In this document: positions 1 through 11,559 of the stretch, one piece after another | Position numbering within the stretch: position 1 is the stretch's first letter | Layout: the number at the start of each line of letters is the position of its first letter | Assembly: GCA_905221605.1 (NCBI GenBank) | Contig: CAJNDS010001369.1 | Coordinates: 451,001 to 515,000, forward strand | From: Symbiodinium natans | Taxonomy: Eukaryota > Sar > Dinophyceae > Suessiales > Symbiodiniaceae | Length of the DNA stretch: 64,000 nucleotides | Reading direction: 5' to 3' | Made by a program: the position numbers and the translations under genes | The notes under the pieces: model-generated | What the model was told of the DNA's origin: nothing | The model's input: the letters and a program-made list of their open reading frames with translations, nothing else | Databases searched by the model: none

Positions 1-79
1 TCTGTCATGAGATTCCTTTCTGCAAACAACTCACCCCTGGAATCCTGGCGCACCCCCAAGCCGCGCTCTTCAGAACGAG

Positions 80-160
80 GTCATCAGGAAGCAGCGCACC
101 CTGCGTCAACTGCAGGCCGAATGCCATGCGGCTCTGGTCCAAGCGTTCGCTGCTCTTCGG
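80..160 (+). CDS. Exon-like patch, coiled coil (partial gene)
   Basis: The stretch follows an AG and starts in phase 0 with VIRKQRTLRQLQAECH, then continues with an Ala/Leu-rich helix for 27 codons. It stops just before GTCTTTTG, a possible GT donor. The heptad-like spacing of Leu, Ala and charged residues suggests a coiled coil. No family is recognised. It is probably one exon of a gene that begins left of the window or of the coiled-coil patches that follow. Upstream and downstream exons cannot be joined with confidence. Confidence 0.4.
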
Positions 161-857
161 GTCTTTTGGGCTGGTGGGTTGCTCGCCTGTGCTCATCTTT
201 GCTCACCTTTCCCCCCAAACTCTTTATCTGCCACGCACTCATCGAGTCACCCAAATCCAACAAACAGATTTATGAATGCACTTAAATTGAGCTTACTGTG
301 CCGACAGAAACAGGCTAACCCGGGCACTGGAGAGCTTTGCGCTCCCCTGACCACTGATGCCGGTTATTGGGGAAAGTTGTACGTACTGGTAGGATTGAGG
401 GTTGGGATGTTCGTGACCTACGCGCCTTGTGCTGGCTCCAGAAACAGTGGCACGGGTCCTGAGGCCAAAAGGACGCTTACCTCGTCAAAGCAGGCATCCA
501 TCGAGGCTCAACGCTTGGAGTTCCGAAGCTTTCGGGCATTGAATATCTGCGTTGACGGTTGCTTTCGATTCTGTTGTTTTGATCATACTTGATCGCAATC
601 TTTGTAATTACGATGCTTAGCACTGCGGCAGTGTGACAGTTCGAAGCGTTCAGACCATCAGTCCACTTATACCCCAATTTAAGTGGTTCGAAAATGTTTT
701 AATGACATGCCTGGTCCAGTATTCTTGTTCTTTGTTCCACACCGTGGGGGTTGTTAGACTCTTACGTCAACCATGCTCCTCGCCTCCTCACCTCCTCGCC
801 CGCTGTCCCGCCCGTCTCCTGGGCCTGGTGCCCTGAGTGCCCATCCCCGGATGCCTG
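161..857. other. Gene-free stretch, nothing recognised
   Basis: No exon with a recognisable protein signal. Open frames here are short, overlap in several frames and carry no motif. A weak match to the GGTGGGGATGTTCGAAG repeat core lies near 399-415. Confidence 0.4.
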
Positions 858-1098
858 CAGAGATCAGCTGCCGAGTATCCCCTGGAGAGCCTGCAGAGAA
901 GCCACAAGAGAAGCTTGACGGCCCAAGCCCGCAAGAGGTCCTGGGAACGTATTCCCGCCGAGTATCCTTGGAGCACAAGAGTTCCGCCGAGTATCCCTGG
1001 AGTGCCCACCCTGAGGCGGAGAGCGATGTCTCCGCATGTCCGAAAACGGCCGGATGGCTCCACATCCGGTAGCTGGTGGGGATGGTCGAATCCAATAG
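858..1098 (+). repeat. Dispersed repeat family R1, copy 1
   Basis: Contains three direct copies of a GCCGAGTATCCCTGGAG-like unit (near 869, 956 and 985) and ends in GGTGGGGATGGTCGAATCC at about 1075. The same end motif and the same TCCCTGGAGTGCCC block recur near 3340-3425, 3480-3735 and 38530-38790, so this is a dispersed repeat, not a gene. Its element class is unknown. Confidence 0.6.
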
Positions 1099-1311
1099 TT
1101 ATGGAAGTAACCCGCTTGGGAAGCTTGGAATGTGTGCTGGGATTGGCTGTAGCCGAACGACGCTGGCTTTAAACAACCCTCGATTCAGCGAGTAGTGGGG
1201 TATGTCATGTAGAGTAGCTGATTGACTGGCGACCGGTTAGAACCAAAGGAAAACCCTGAACGCGCAAAGGTCTTTCAACAGGAGGCTGCTGGGTAGTCCC
1301 AAAGCCTTTCA

Positions 1312-1382
1312 AAGCATACTGCGCACATTCCCTCTTCGAGGCTGAGGCCAGATCCGCCGAGCTGAAAGCAGGCCGAGCGACA
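1312..1382 (+). CDS. Coiled-coil exon fragment, paralogous to 10965-11031
   Basis: After a CTTCGAG acceptor-like end, the frame reads AEARSAELKAGRA and soon meets a stop. About 33 of 40 bases match 10992-11031, which encodes AEARAAQQKAGQA, and the preceding pyrimidine-rich sequence also matches. The pair is therefore a duplicated exon with its upstream intron end. The function is unknown. This copy could be functional or a relic. Confidence 0.45.
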
Positions 1383-2458
1383 TCTGGATCTGGGATTTAG
1401 AACATGCCGCAACATGCCTCATGTCTCGCAGTGTCCACTTTGACAGGGCTTGTGCGGGACGTGCAACGCAGCCTCGAGGCCTGGCGGCCTGTATCATTTT
1501 AAGCCTAGAGAAGGGTCATATGAACCAGATGTCCGGCCCGGCTCTGCGCAGCCGAATGCAGGGTCACCCGGCTCAGCACTGCTCACAGCCGCGAAGCCCG
1601 TCCCAGTGCTTTTGTCTAAGTGCTTGGTGGTGCCAGGCGGGCCAGTCACGGGTCGCAGCAGCTGAGAGAGACCTGGAGGTGCAGGAGGTGGAGGGCAAGG
1701 TGGGGCCTTGGCATGTTTTCTTGAGGATGCCTGCAGAAAGCTACAATGCAAAGCCCAGCAAAGCAGTTGTTTCCGCAAGTCGTGAGGGAAAAATGCTCGC
1801 CCAGCTTGAAAAAACCGTTGTTGACAGCTGATTGTCGGAGGAAAGCATCGAGATGCATCGAGATATGGCCATATTGCAAAGCTGCAGAACGAGCGAGCCA
1901 TAGCAGTTTAACAGCACACCCGCGGACTCAATTGCGAGTATCAAAGGAGTCTTGCAAACTGTAACAGGCGAAGATCCCTTGTATGTTGCTGGCCTTTAAA
2001 TGTGCCAGGAGTTAGAAGGGTGGCAAGATGATGGTTTCACAAGCTTGGTTTGAACCGGTTAGCAACTGCTGGCTGTACGTTCAAGAGCCTCCCGAGATGG
2101 CTTCCGGTACGGGACAGCAGCTAGCGCGCACATGATCATGCTGCACGCTGTCCCCCGCCGTGTGTCGGAATGTACTTCATGTCTCCCTGAGTTAGCGCTG
2201 CCAGGCTGCACTTTGGCGTGAAGACATCTGCAGATCGCAGGCACAGGGGTGCCGGCCACGTTCATCTTAAAGCTCAACCTGCTCGGGGTAACGTGGGGAT
2301 GTGATGGGCTGAGCTGGTCGTGAGTTTCAATCAGTTCTGTCACTCCTAGTAACGTGCCAGATCAAGCGAGTTGCTGGGGAGCTGAAGCAAAGCAGCAAGG
2401 ACCACGTGTCATTTGTCACTGGCTGAGACCAATGTAGCTTGCCGTGGGTCGCAAACAG

Positions 2459-2510
2459 GAGCAGCTGGGGCAGCGGAAGAAAGAGTTGGACTCGATGCTG
2501 GAAAGGGCCT
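2459..2510 (+). CDS. Coiled-coil exon fragment
   Basis: Follows CAAACAG and starts with G, the usual AG/G acceptor in this window. It encodes EQLGQRKKELDSMLER, a strongly helical, charged segment. It is short (about 17 codons) and unassigned, and probably belongs to the same coiled-coil gene as the patches at 4.5-6.5 kb. Confidence 0.4.
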
Positions 2511-2671
2511 GGCGCTGAGATTTCTGCATCCGCACCAGCTGGGTTGCGCACGTGCCCGAGCGCCGAGTGCTTGATGCAGCCAGGTGGCGGAATACGTGTT
2601 GCTGGCATAGCTTACGAGCAAAAAGCTGCAAACAGACCCGAAAAAAAGGATACAAGCAGGTCGACGGACAG

Positions 2672-2693
2672 CGAGAGAGAGAGAGAGAGAGAG
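2672..2693 (+). repeat. (GA)n microsatellite
   Basis: Eleven or so uninterrupted GA dinucleotides. No gene context. Confidence 0.9.
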
Positions 2694-3070
2694 CGCAAAA
2701 GAGACCGAGCCCCACTTTATGCAGCCGTGACAGGAGAGGGAGGAGGGAGTCATGAAGCTGCATTTGGCTCCCATGTTGCCAGGAGCACCTCAAGAAAACA
2801 CCTCATCAGGCGCCATGGTCGACAGACATGTGAGCGTGTGCCTGGCTGTTGGTGACCCGCAGCAATGCAAAAGACTGAACGCCTGAAACACTTCTTCTTC
2901 ATAGCAACAAAGCAACGGGCATAACCATTCAACAGCCGCCGAAGCTGAACATGTCCGTGCCGCTTGAGATTGTGAAGTGTAAGCCTCATCAGGACGCGCA
3001 GGTGTCCATGATGGCAAAAACAGAGGCAGGGGATCATGCCATGTGAGCCAGTTGCCGCATGCAAAAAAAC

Positions 3071-3330
3071 TGAAAGCGCTTGCGCGTGCTGCCCTCGGCA
3101 GCCGGGCCGCCCCAACGCGGAGTATAGCCTGCGCATCGCAGATGAAGGAAAGCCAAAATCATATTATGTTGCAGGATTCCAGAAGCAGGGGGGTTCGAGG
3201 GGCGTGTTTGGGGTGCTTTCCAGGGGCACCAAAACAAGTCCCAGGCAGGGTCTCAGAAGGGGGTCCCATAGCCAGTCGCAGCAACAGGTGTGCCCTCGCC
3301 CCGTCTACTCCTCGCCCATAAAAGAAGCCC
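3071..3330 (+). repeat. Dispersed repeat family R2, copy 1
   Basis: Begins with a variant of GTAAACGCTTGCGC, followed by a CCTCGGCAGCCGGGCCGCCCC block and GCGCATCGCAGATGAAGG. The same order of blocks is found at 37687-37740 and 51719-51910. Members differ by substitutions and small indels, and this copy runs directly into family R1. No coding capacity is recognised. Confidence 0.65.
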
Positions 3331-3339
3331 AGTGCCGAA

Positions 3340-3735
3340 CAGTGCAACCTCAGAGTATCCCCAAAGAATCGTTTGGAGTGCTCGAATTCCTGCCCTGCAG
3401 GGTGGGGATGTTCGAAGTAAAGCACTTGTTTTTGACGTGTCCTCCGTGGGCCCAACAGGCTGGACCGGCCGCATCAGAGGCACACTTTGGGGCACTCCAC
3501 TCAGGAGTCGACCGGGCGAGGAGAAGAATTCCCGGCGAGGAGAAGAGTTGAGTTTAAAATCTAACCACCCCACACCGAGGGTGGGGAATAAAAAGAAAAA
3601 AAAAGGAACGGTTTCAACGGCGGCGGGCACGACCCGGCTCGGCTTGCTACCGTTCGCCTCGGCCGGTGTTTGGAACAAGCAGACCATCCGCAATCAACCC
3701 CAGAGTAGCTCTGGTGGGGATGTTTGAAGTAATTA
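3340..3735 (+). repeat. Dispersed repeat family R1, copies 2 and 3
   Basis: Two adjacent R1 pieces each end in GGTGGGGATGTT(C/T)GAAG (near 3402 and 3713). Between them, 3505-3590 holds two GGCGAGGAGAAGA units whose reverse complement appears at 38575-38640. Orientation is therefore mixed, as expected for old transposed copies. Confidence 0.6.
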
Positions 3736-4208
3736 AAATGATTGAATAAAATAATTGAAACTATCAACTAAGCGATTCGCCTAGGTGAAAAGTACAAACG
3801 GCCGTCGTTGCGAAACGTTGGGTTCTTGCAGAACGTTCATGTCCTTTTGTTGGTTGGGGCGGCAGCGCCGTGCTTTCGCACAATGTTTTTGTGTGCATCT
3901 TCCGGCTTTCGGGCTGTCGGGGTCAAAGCTTTGCAACGGCCTTGCCGGTCTTGACAAGCAAGTCTGAGGCAAAACGCTGCAAATAGCAGTTCGCAAAAGG
4001 CATGGACATTCGTGCATGAAAACTTGTGACAGCGCGTCTAGTTGCAAAAGCATCGAACATACTCTTGCAATATATTTTATTAGAGGCAAACATGCTGAAC
4101 ATTCCAGTGTTGTGGGCATGTTCGCAAAAGGTCAAGGTGCAGCATGTTGTACAGAGTAACAAAATCGCTGTAAATGCCGGTGTTTTGGTCATGGTTGGAT
4201 ACAACAAC

Positions 4209-4236
4209 CTCCCACCCCCCCCCCCCCACCCCCCTC
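4209..4236. repeat. Poly-C tract
   Basis: A C-rich run, CCCACCCCCCCCCCCCCACCCCCC in character, of the kind that recurs at 7482, 8147 and 27682. Gene context is absent. Confidence 0.8.
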
Positions 4237-4514
4237 AGAGAAACACAAGAATACGAGCACGGTTTCACCGCCGATTGCATGAAGGTCTACCCCTGCGTAT
4301 CATTTTTTCTCATATCTTTGCTCATGCCAGGAGGTGTCTCACCGAGGGCAATGTGCAGCTCTGGAAGCACGGCAAAGAGTAGGCCGGCAAAGCATCAGTA
4401 TGCATCCTCAAACCGTGGGTCGTTTTCTGGTCATGCGATGCCATCGTGCCGAGCGCATTACTCACGCATGGACAAGAGGTTCGGAATTCTGTAAATGAAG
4501 GCAGGACTGTGGCT

Positions 4515-6535
4515 GTTGCGGACGTCGCCTTCAGGAGAAGAGATGGAAGACATCGCCAAGCGTATCGAGGTTGCCAAGGAGCAGCTGGTAAAGATGCGGG
4601 CAGTGCTGGCATGGGTTCTAATTACTGTGAGAGCTGATGAGAGTTGTGGATATGCTGCAATGTGATCTGCTGTGTAGAGCTGCGCACTTTTTGGAGAGTT
4701 TTTTTGATTGATACTCCTGATGTGCTGTGACTTTACATTCAAATTCAAGCCTGAGCACATTGTCCTCACTCTTTCGAAGAAGAACATCACTCTACGTCCC
4801 TTTCGACACAGGTGAAGTGCAGCGCGAATGTAAAGGAGCTGATGGGACGATTCGAGGTCAGCCGACTGTCCAACCAAGGGGAGCCAGGTTGTACTGCACG
4901 GCAAAATCGGTCATGTTTGTGGCTTTCCCGGTACTGAAGCATGCTGTCGAGCAGGTGTTGAGGGAGCTGGTTTTTTCAGTGTTGGCGGTCTTGGGGCATT
5001 CCGCAAAGCAGGTCGTGAGGATAGTCCCACAGGCCCACCGACACGTTGAATCATGTCGCGACAGCCTCGCGGGCAGGATGCAAAATGCATCTACGAAGCA
5101 AAAGTAAAGGAAGTCGCCGAGCAGAACGAGGCTCCTGACCATTGCGAGTGGTCTCCATTGGCCTTCTTGACTTGAGCTCCAATACTGTTAAGTTGAAGAC
5201 TTTTTTAAGGGGTGGTTTGGGATTTTGGGAGGATCTGCTCCAGCGCCTGGCAATGATCCGGGCCGAGCATGAGGACCATTGGCACGAAAGCGGGGGCACT
5301 CAAACAATGCTTCGCCGACTGTTTAGTGGAATGTCAAGTGCTTCTTTTTAGCTTGGTGGGGCATGTTGCAGGACTTAGCCAATCAGTGATTACTTCAGTC
5401 CTGTTTTGGCATTGTTTGGAATCAGTGGCCCTAGCAGGTGTTGAGGTCGTTGGGGTTTCGGATGAAGGCTTGTCCGACGCTCTGCATATCCTATTGCAGT
5501 GCCGAGTGAGCTCAAGTGCACCAAGGCTTACAGAAAAACAGCCAGCTCCAGAAGGCCGTCGGCTGTTCAATGCGGAGTGCCCATGGCGCATTCATGGAAT
5601 CGCGCGCTTCAACGAAGGAGCGGCAGGGCGCGATCCAGCAGATCGCCTCGCGATCCCAAGAGCTCAGCCTCTCGCGCGCGGCTTTCTGCCAACAGAAATC
5701 AGCAGAGTCCCGGCGCCAGGCCGTGACAGCCACACGTTATGTATTGTGACGCTGTGTATGTAGAGGCTTCTGTGGCAGTAGCATGGTCAGCATGTCTCAG
5801 CTTTTGTTCACTGAGGGAGTAGGCATGTCCTAGTCATTCCCGGGACTGGCAGGCTGAAGCACGCCTGGAGCAGATGAAGAGACACGTGCAGGCAAGTCCC
5901 ATGCAAGTTGGATCCTCTCACAGGCTTCCCTGGAAAAAGACAGCTCACATCCAACAATTCTTGCACTGGCCTTCATTCCTCGAAAGCATCCCGGAATCGC
6001 AGGTAGCACCATGTTCGATGATTCTTGCAAGGATGTCCGTTGCCGGTGCCGCGAACGGGTCCAGCTTGGGAAGGAGATGGCCCAAGAGAAGGCGCCGCCT
6101 GACTCCAGACTCGTGCCATATCACAGTGCCATGCAGTTCCTTTCGCCAGAGAGTCTTGGGGTCTTAGTCTGCTCCTCGAAATTTGTCTGGAACCATTTCT
6201 CCTTTCTTGTGCAAGACTTTGCTCTGAAGCCAAGCAGCATCCTGTCAGGTGCGCATTGCCCAGGACCGCTTCGCGGAGCATGTGCAATCTTCCGAGCTTC
6301 GGGCCTCCGAGGCCACCTCCCGTTCGGGGGTCGAAGAATTTTCACACATTTTTCCCACGGCTTTTGCCGGGCTACAGTAGACAGCAGCTCTTGGATTCTG
6401 AGCGCCAATCATGTCAGCCCGCAGAGTGCACAAACCCCTGCGTGGGACCGCCGGATTTTGATGGGCTTTTCGATCGCTCAGGCTTTGGATATCCGGGATA
6501 AGGCGAAAGCTGAATTCCAAGCAGTTGGCAGCTTA
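4515..6535 (+). CDS. Series of coiled-coil exon patches, one probable gene
   Basis: At least eight short plus-strand patches read as charged amphipathic helices, most preceded by AG: 4539-4620 (EEMEDIAKRIEVAKEQLVKM), 4813-4872 (VKELMGRFEVSRLS), 5231-5290 (EDLLQRLAMIRAEHEDHW), 5516-5740 (RASTKERQGAIQQIASRSQE and more), 5843-5890 (DWQAEARLEQMKRHVQ), 6047-6110 (RERVQLGKEMAQEK), 6247-6325 (VRIAQDRFAEHVQSSELRA) and 6482-6530 (ALDIRDKAKAEFQAV). Such patches are absent from the repeat-only parts of the window. A long coiled-coil or structural protein cut by many introns is the simplest reading. Exact junctions and the start are not determined, so no family is assigned. Chance helical peptides remain possible for the shortest pieces. 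Confidence 0.45.
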
Positions 6536-7451
6536 CCTTCGCAGGGTCTTCGAGTTGCCGCAAACAAAGCACATTGACACTGAGAATGAGAAGTCCTGTG
6601 AGAGGTGGCATGTGCTGACATGTGCTGTCAATGTGAGGCTCTGTTCCGCTGCTGCGGGGCAGCTGACGAGGTCTAAAGAGCCGACTAATTACGATGACAG
6701 TAACTGAATGACAATACTTGGTACATGTTGGCGCCTTCGGCTTTGACTCTAACAGACTCTAACACTTCCCCGAGGTTACCTGATGCCCTCGGTCTCCCAG
6801 CCCTTTCCATTGGTCTCGCATCTGCTTCTGAAGGCACACCGCCGCGGTCTAGCGGAGGTCGCTGAGATTCTGATGCCATTCGATGCCTGGCGCACAGGGC
6901 CCAGCATCTGAACAGAATGCGAACAAGTCACACGCGACGCGCATGACAGATGTTCAGCCCCTTCGGTTACTTCGCTTCGGTAAATTCGCACATGCAGGCG
7001 GCTTCTCGCCGGCAGGACTCAGGCCGCACACTGCCGAGGCCAAGCCACAAGCTTTTTTTTTGAACCGAGGCAAGGGAGCAAAGGCAGGCCAACGCAGGTC
7101 AAGGTAACGGACAAACTAGCGTACTTATGCCTAACTTATACGTTTCTATGTGTTGCTAGCTCGGAGGCATCCACTCGGCCCGTGACCACGTCCAGCGGCG
7201 TTGAGGTTTGGACGCTGAAGGTCCATACGGCAGTTGGCCTTGAACCAGTCGGATGATGTGACGGGGTACTGATCGCACTTAGAACATGCCGACAAAGTGT
7301 CATTACTGTTGGCACGGTCACAGTGGTGTCGTGAGGACGCATGCTATGTGTTTGTGTGGGCTGGACGCATGCATCCTGTTCAGTTCAATCTTGATCAAAT
7401 CTATAGAACTCAGCACGAAGTTAGGATTCATGGCACTCCAGACGTTGTACT
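6536..7451. other. Gene-free stretch, nothing recognised
   Basis: Several short open frames with no motif on either strand. No repeat unit stands out before the element at 7452. Confidence 0.4.
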
Positions 7452-7679
7452 GTAATGTGGTATCCTGATTAGTGTGAGGGCCCCCCCCCCCCCCCCCCAA
7501 ACTAAATCCACCCCCGTAATAGTGTTCAAAAAAAAGGGCCCCCCCCAAACGAATTTTCGGCCCCGGGCCCCCCCCCCACTGGCTCCTCTTCATTTCCTCT
7601 TCGCTCCTCTTCCCTCTCCTCTTCCTCTCCTCTTCCTTTCCCTCTCCTCTTACATAATTAAGCTCAGATGAGCTCAGCT

Positions 7680-7750
7680 CAGGTAAGCTCAGGTAAGCTC
7701 AGGTAAGCTCAGTAATTAAAGCTAAAGGTAAGAGCTCAGGTAAACTTAGG
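7680..7750 (+). repeat. Tandem AGGTAAGCTC repeat
   Basis: Three exact copies of AGGTAAGCTC with degenerate copies on both sides. The unit contains GGTAAG, a classic GT-type 5' splice consensus. It lies inside the inverted-repeat element. Confidence 0.75.
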
Positions 7751-7759
7751 TACCCTTAC

Positions 7760-8155
7760 CCTCCCCCCGAAAACCTTGACATTATTGTGGGGGTGCAATT
7801 TTTTTTTTTTTAAATGGGGTTCGGGGCAGCACGTGGACTACCCCCTTCAAAATTTGATGGCTAGGCCTCCTCAGATAAGCGAAGTCATAAGGAATCCTTG
7901 TTTTCCGGCCTGGTCGTCGACCCTGAACCCGGGAAGCTTGAAGGCGCGCCCCCCCGCCCCCCTCCCCCCGAAAACCTTGACAGTATTGTGGGGGTGCAAT
8001 TTTTTTTTAATGGGCTTCGGGGCAGCACGTGGACTACCCCCTTCAAAATTTGATGGCTAGGCCTCCTCAGATAAGCGAAGTCATAAGGAATCCTTGTTTT
8101 CAGGCCTGGTCGTAGACCCTGAACCCGGGAAGCTTGAAGGCCAGCCCCCCCCCCC
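7760..8155 (+). repeat. Tandem pair of ~200-bp repeats
   Basis: The unit from CCCCCCGAAAACCTTGACA through GGGAAGCTTGAAGG occurs twice, differing at only a handful of positions and in the length of a T-run. The high identity implies a recent duplication within the element. Confidence 0.85.
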
Positions 8156-8789
8156 TAGCTGCTCTTCTTTTGCTCTTTTCTTTCATCATCTTCTTCTCTT
8201 TTTTTCTCTGTTCCGAAACCCATGCCCGAAAAACTTTACTTTATTGTGGGGGGGCAATCCAAATTGGGTCTCCTGAATAATTTTTGGAAAACTTTTCATT
8301 ATTGAGGGGGTCCAGACTAATCAGGATACGACATTACCAAGTATCTGCACAGGAAACGACGTCCACACTGTTCCCCGATCGCGGAGGTCCGGCTGTACTG
8401 GTACAGTACCCGCAGAGCACCAATAGCACTCTAAGTCTGTTCATGTCCGTCAAGAGGTATTTTCAAAACGAATCGATGGCAACAGCAGCAGAGTGCGTTC
8501 ATCAGCGTGCGCAGGCACTCCCCTGGAACCCGAGGCAAGAAAGGGTTCGGCTATTGTCCTTTCCGGCTTGTGAGGTGGGTTGCGGAAATGATTACGATGC
8601 GGGCACTACCAGCTGACGTCAGGGTCCGGGTTGAAGATCTTGTTGTCTTAGCACACAGACGGTGTCACGGAGGGTTGAGCTAGGCAAAGGACTCGACTTC
8701 TGAGCAGCCCAAAGATGAGCTGCACATGGCTGAAGCATAGCACAAAGCTCACATGCCAGATGTTCAGTAGCAGAAGGTGCACAGCAGCA

Positions 8790-9235
8790 CAAGGGCAAGT
8801 CAGAAGGGCATCCAGCCAAGTTGGAGCAGTAGGAGCCCAGCAAGCGATATCTGACACCTCCCAAGTTGTTCGATTTGGCTAGACACGTGGCCTGTTAATG
8901 AAAGTGATGGGCAGGGCACATTGCCTTCCAGCCGCTTGGTCTCACCATGATGCCAAAACGGCCTCAAGCAATTTCGAGTTGCAGATCCATCGATAAGAAG
9001 AAGAATCATGAGTCCACTGCACCAGACTCCAGCAAGTCACACTCCTACCTACCTCAGCCGAGCGACTCCTGTCTCTGGAGCAGCTTCATAAGATTCTTTG
9101 CGCGATGCCCAAAGGGCTCCAAAGGAAGGGAAAAAAGCACCACTTCATGCAGTCTGGCTTTCTGACACCTTCATTTCTGAATGGAACAGGCAGCACATCG
9201 AGAAAGAGCTCTTCCCTAATCCTTACAAACGCTCT
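8790..9235 (+). repeat. Diverged segmental duplicate, copy A
   Basis: Parts of this stretch align in the same order with 11560-12045: the block ending in GAC(A/G)CGTGGCC near 8880, a CACGATGCC(A/G)AA(A/G)CGGCTC block near 8945, and GCCGAGCGACTC followed by GGAGCAGCTTCA near 9058. In this copy the last block reads ERLLSLEQLHKILCAMPKG in frame. The other copy has lost about 8 bases there, which shifts the frame. Confidence 0.5.
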
Positions 9236-9570
9236 CTACACCGCCAACATTTCTGAGCCCCAACCGTTTTTTCCCGAGTCTCATCAACTTCCCCCTGTCT
9301 GGCCCGGCGCAAGACAGCACAATGCGGCGTCACAATGCGGCACCGTTTGCCCTAATGCAAATTTGCTGAAAGAGCAAACAGCGAAAGCCTGCGAGTTCAC
9401 AAGTTCCCACCAAGCTAGTGCGTCTCAAGAGCTTTTTCCCCTCCTTCCTCGTGCCATGAAACGACATCTGGAGGAAACAGATAACAGTGCAGCCAATTTC
9501 CCTCTCCCTCAAGGAAGCAAAGAACCCCCTGCAACCCCCCAAATGTAGAGAGCGCTCAAGAAAATGCAAA

Positions 9571-9762
9571 AAGAAAGCAGAGGTTGTCCTGTTGCAGTTT
9601 TCAGAAAGTAGAGGTTTTCCGATCAAACGAGAAAGCAAAGAGGTTTTCATATGAAGATGTAGGGAAAATGGGGGTTTCCCTACTAAAATATGGAGAGAGT
9701 CGAGGTTTGCCTATTAATTATGATATTCAGACAACAGAGGTTTCCTATTCAAACAAGCGTAA
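9571..9762 (+). repeat. Degenerate tandem repeat, AGAGGTTTTCC core
   Basis: Six units of about 27-37 bp share a core like GAAAGNAGAGGTTTTCC followed by an A/T-rich spacer. Unit starts fall near 9572, 9603, 9630, 9661, 9693 and 9729. Divergence is high. No coding signal. Confidence 0.6.
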
Positions 9763-10164
9763 AAATCCAAAAGTGCAAAAAGACAGGCTTCCTTAATTTA
9801 AAAAAGCCCAGCCATTGCAATGAAATGGCCGATGCCCTGCAAATGCTGCAGAAGGACATGCCCTTCCATGACATGGCAACGACTTCCGATGCACCTGAAT
9901 CGCTGTCGCAACTTCTCCGATCATTTCCGGATGATGGAGTTCAGAATAGAAAAGAAAGCTGTGCGCTGTGCAACCTCCGGAAGACCGAAAGAAGACAAGC
10001 ACATAAGCGCCACTTTCCAAACGAACAGATCTCCAAGTTGCAGCAACTCCGTGCTCGACTTCCTAGTCTGTGACTTTGGCTCGGCTCGTGAGATCACGCG
10101 AAGAGTCCGTGATGTGGGCCATGTGAGCAAGGTTGGATGCCGAGCTTCGTAGATTTTCCTCGTT

Positions 10165-11050
10165 TTTTCATCGACTGGGCGGAGAGCAAATGAGAGCATT
10201 GAGAGCAATGCGCCAATCCTCCGAGGCCATGCCCAGCAAAATCATTGATGTGGACTGGAATAAACACCACACAGGCACGGCCCCGCACGGCAGCGTGGGA
10301 GGTGCCCGCGTATCCTTCACCCGAGCCGTTTCTGTCAGGGGCAGCCGAATGGGAAAGCCGACACCAGCGCCGCTACATGCAGCGCTTGGAGCACTACTTA
10401 AGGACCTTTGGCATTGAGTCGTGGTTCCTCGGTGTTTCGAAAAGTTGTAGCTGCGCTGCAAGTCGACTCGAACCAGGATGATTGCAGAGGGAGAGTACAC
10501 ACCTCCTGCTGTCAAGGCCCAGATTGAACCTTGATTCTTCTGACTTGGAAGCAATTCCGAACGCAGTTCACGGATTGAGCGTTCACAAGAGCGTTTGCGT
10601 CCACTGTCCGCGAGATTCCGAGAGGCGCGCGAGCCGATGCCAAGTCTGGCCCCCCCGTCAACGCCTCGATGTAACCCATTGCTCTGGTGTGTCTGCAGTA
10701 TCATCATGGTTTTGCAGTTCGTTTCAAGAATGGCTTGATTTTCATGAATGCGTTCCTAGGCTGGATCGTTCAACCGCAGAGTCCATTGTAGCTCCGAAGG
10801 TCCGAGGAAAATTCCTGAACAGAGCCCAAAGAGTATGTGATGGGAACAGTCTTTAGTCTGCATAGTGTGAAGCAGTCGTTTCACCAGTGCCTCATGGAAG
10901 CCAGTTCGTACTTGGGCTACCAGATGAAGCAATTGCGGGCAAGGGGTTGTTGTTGTGGCCCCCAAGCCATACGTGCGCCCTTCTCCCCAAGGCTGAGGCA
11001 AGAGCTGCCCAGCAGAAAGCAGGCCAAGCGATTTTTGAGTTTATGGATTC
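10165..11050 (+). CDS. Coiled-coil exon patches, second cluster
   Basis: Three helical patches are visible: about 10186-10260 (GEQMRALRAMRQSSEAMPSK), 10339-10430 after a TCTGTCAG acceptor (AEWESRHQRRYMQRLEHY, then a Phe/Trp-rich end), and 10992-11046 after CCCCAAG (AEARAAQQKAGQAIFEFM). The last is paralogous to 1341-1380. They may be parts of one gene or of duplicated gene pieces. Family and start are unknown. Confidence 0.45.
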
Positions 11051-11559
11051 AGGCTCAGTATGTGGTTCACCATGAGATTGAGGTTCCATGTAGACTTTGG
11101 GGCCAACTGGTCGGCTCGGAAGCTTGTTTGATCACAATCCACGAGGAGCACGCATGCTCCAAGCGCATCTCGGGACCAGGCTTCTCGCAGCGATCTGAAC
11201 GTCGAGAAGTATGATAGGACGGCCGCGCCGCTCATGTGGAAGTGTCAAACAAGTTTGTTTCAGTTCTTACCTCGTGCCCAATGCAGAATGTGTCATCCCG
11301 AAGGGACCTTGGATGTTTCTTTGAGGAGTTTGAAACACCAGAACTCCCCAGGCCAGGGGAGCTGCAGCGTTGGGATGTGTGCATGTCTGTGCTCTCCTGC
11401 TCCCTTCCCGAACCATCCCCCAGTTCTTGCACATCAAGATATCATGCTGCAAGACATCCCTGCTGTGAGGCCTAATGGGGTCGGGCCTCCGCAGGCAGCC
11501 ATCGCAGGCTGAACCGGGGATGACGGGAGGAAGGACAGGTCGGACGTCGAGAGGTCAGG

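Larger units (their letters stand above)
7452..8337. mobile_element. Non-autonomous element with terminal inverted repeats
   Basis: The left end (7452-7482) and the reverse complement of the right end (8306-8337) share GTATCCTGATTAGT and agree at about 22 of 24 bases, so the 886-bp block is bounded by inverted repeats. Inside lie a C-run, a pyrimidine-rich tract (7585-7650), a 10-bp tandem repeat (7680-7712), and two near-identical direct copies of about 190-205 bp (7760-7963 and 7968-8155) with a third partial copy. There is no transposase frame. It resembles a MITE-like DNA element or a composite of two insertions. A target-site duplication is not evident. Confidence 0.65.
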
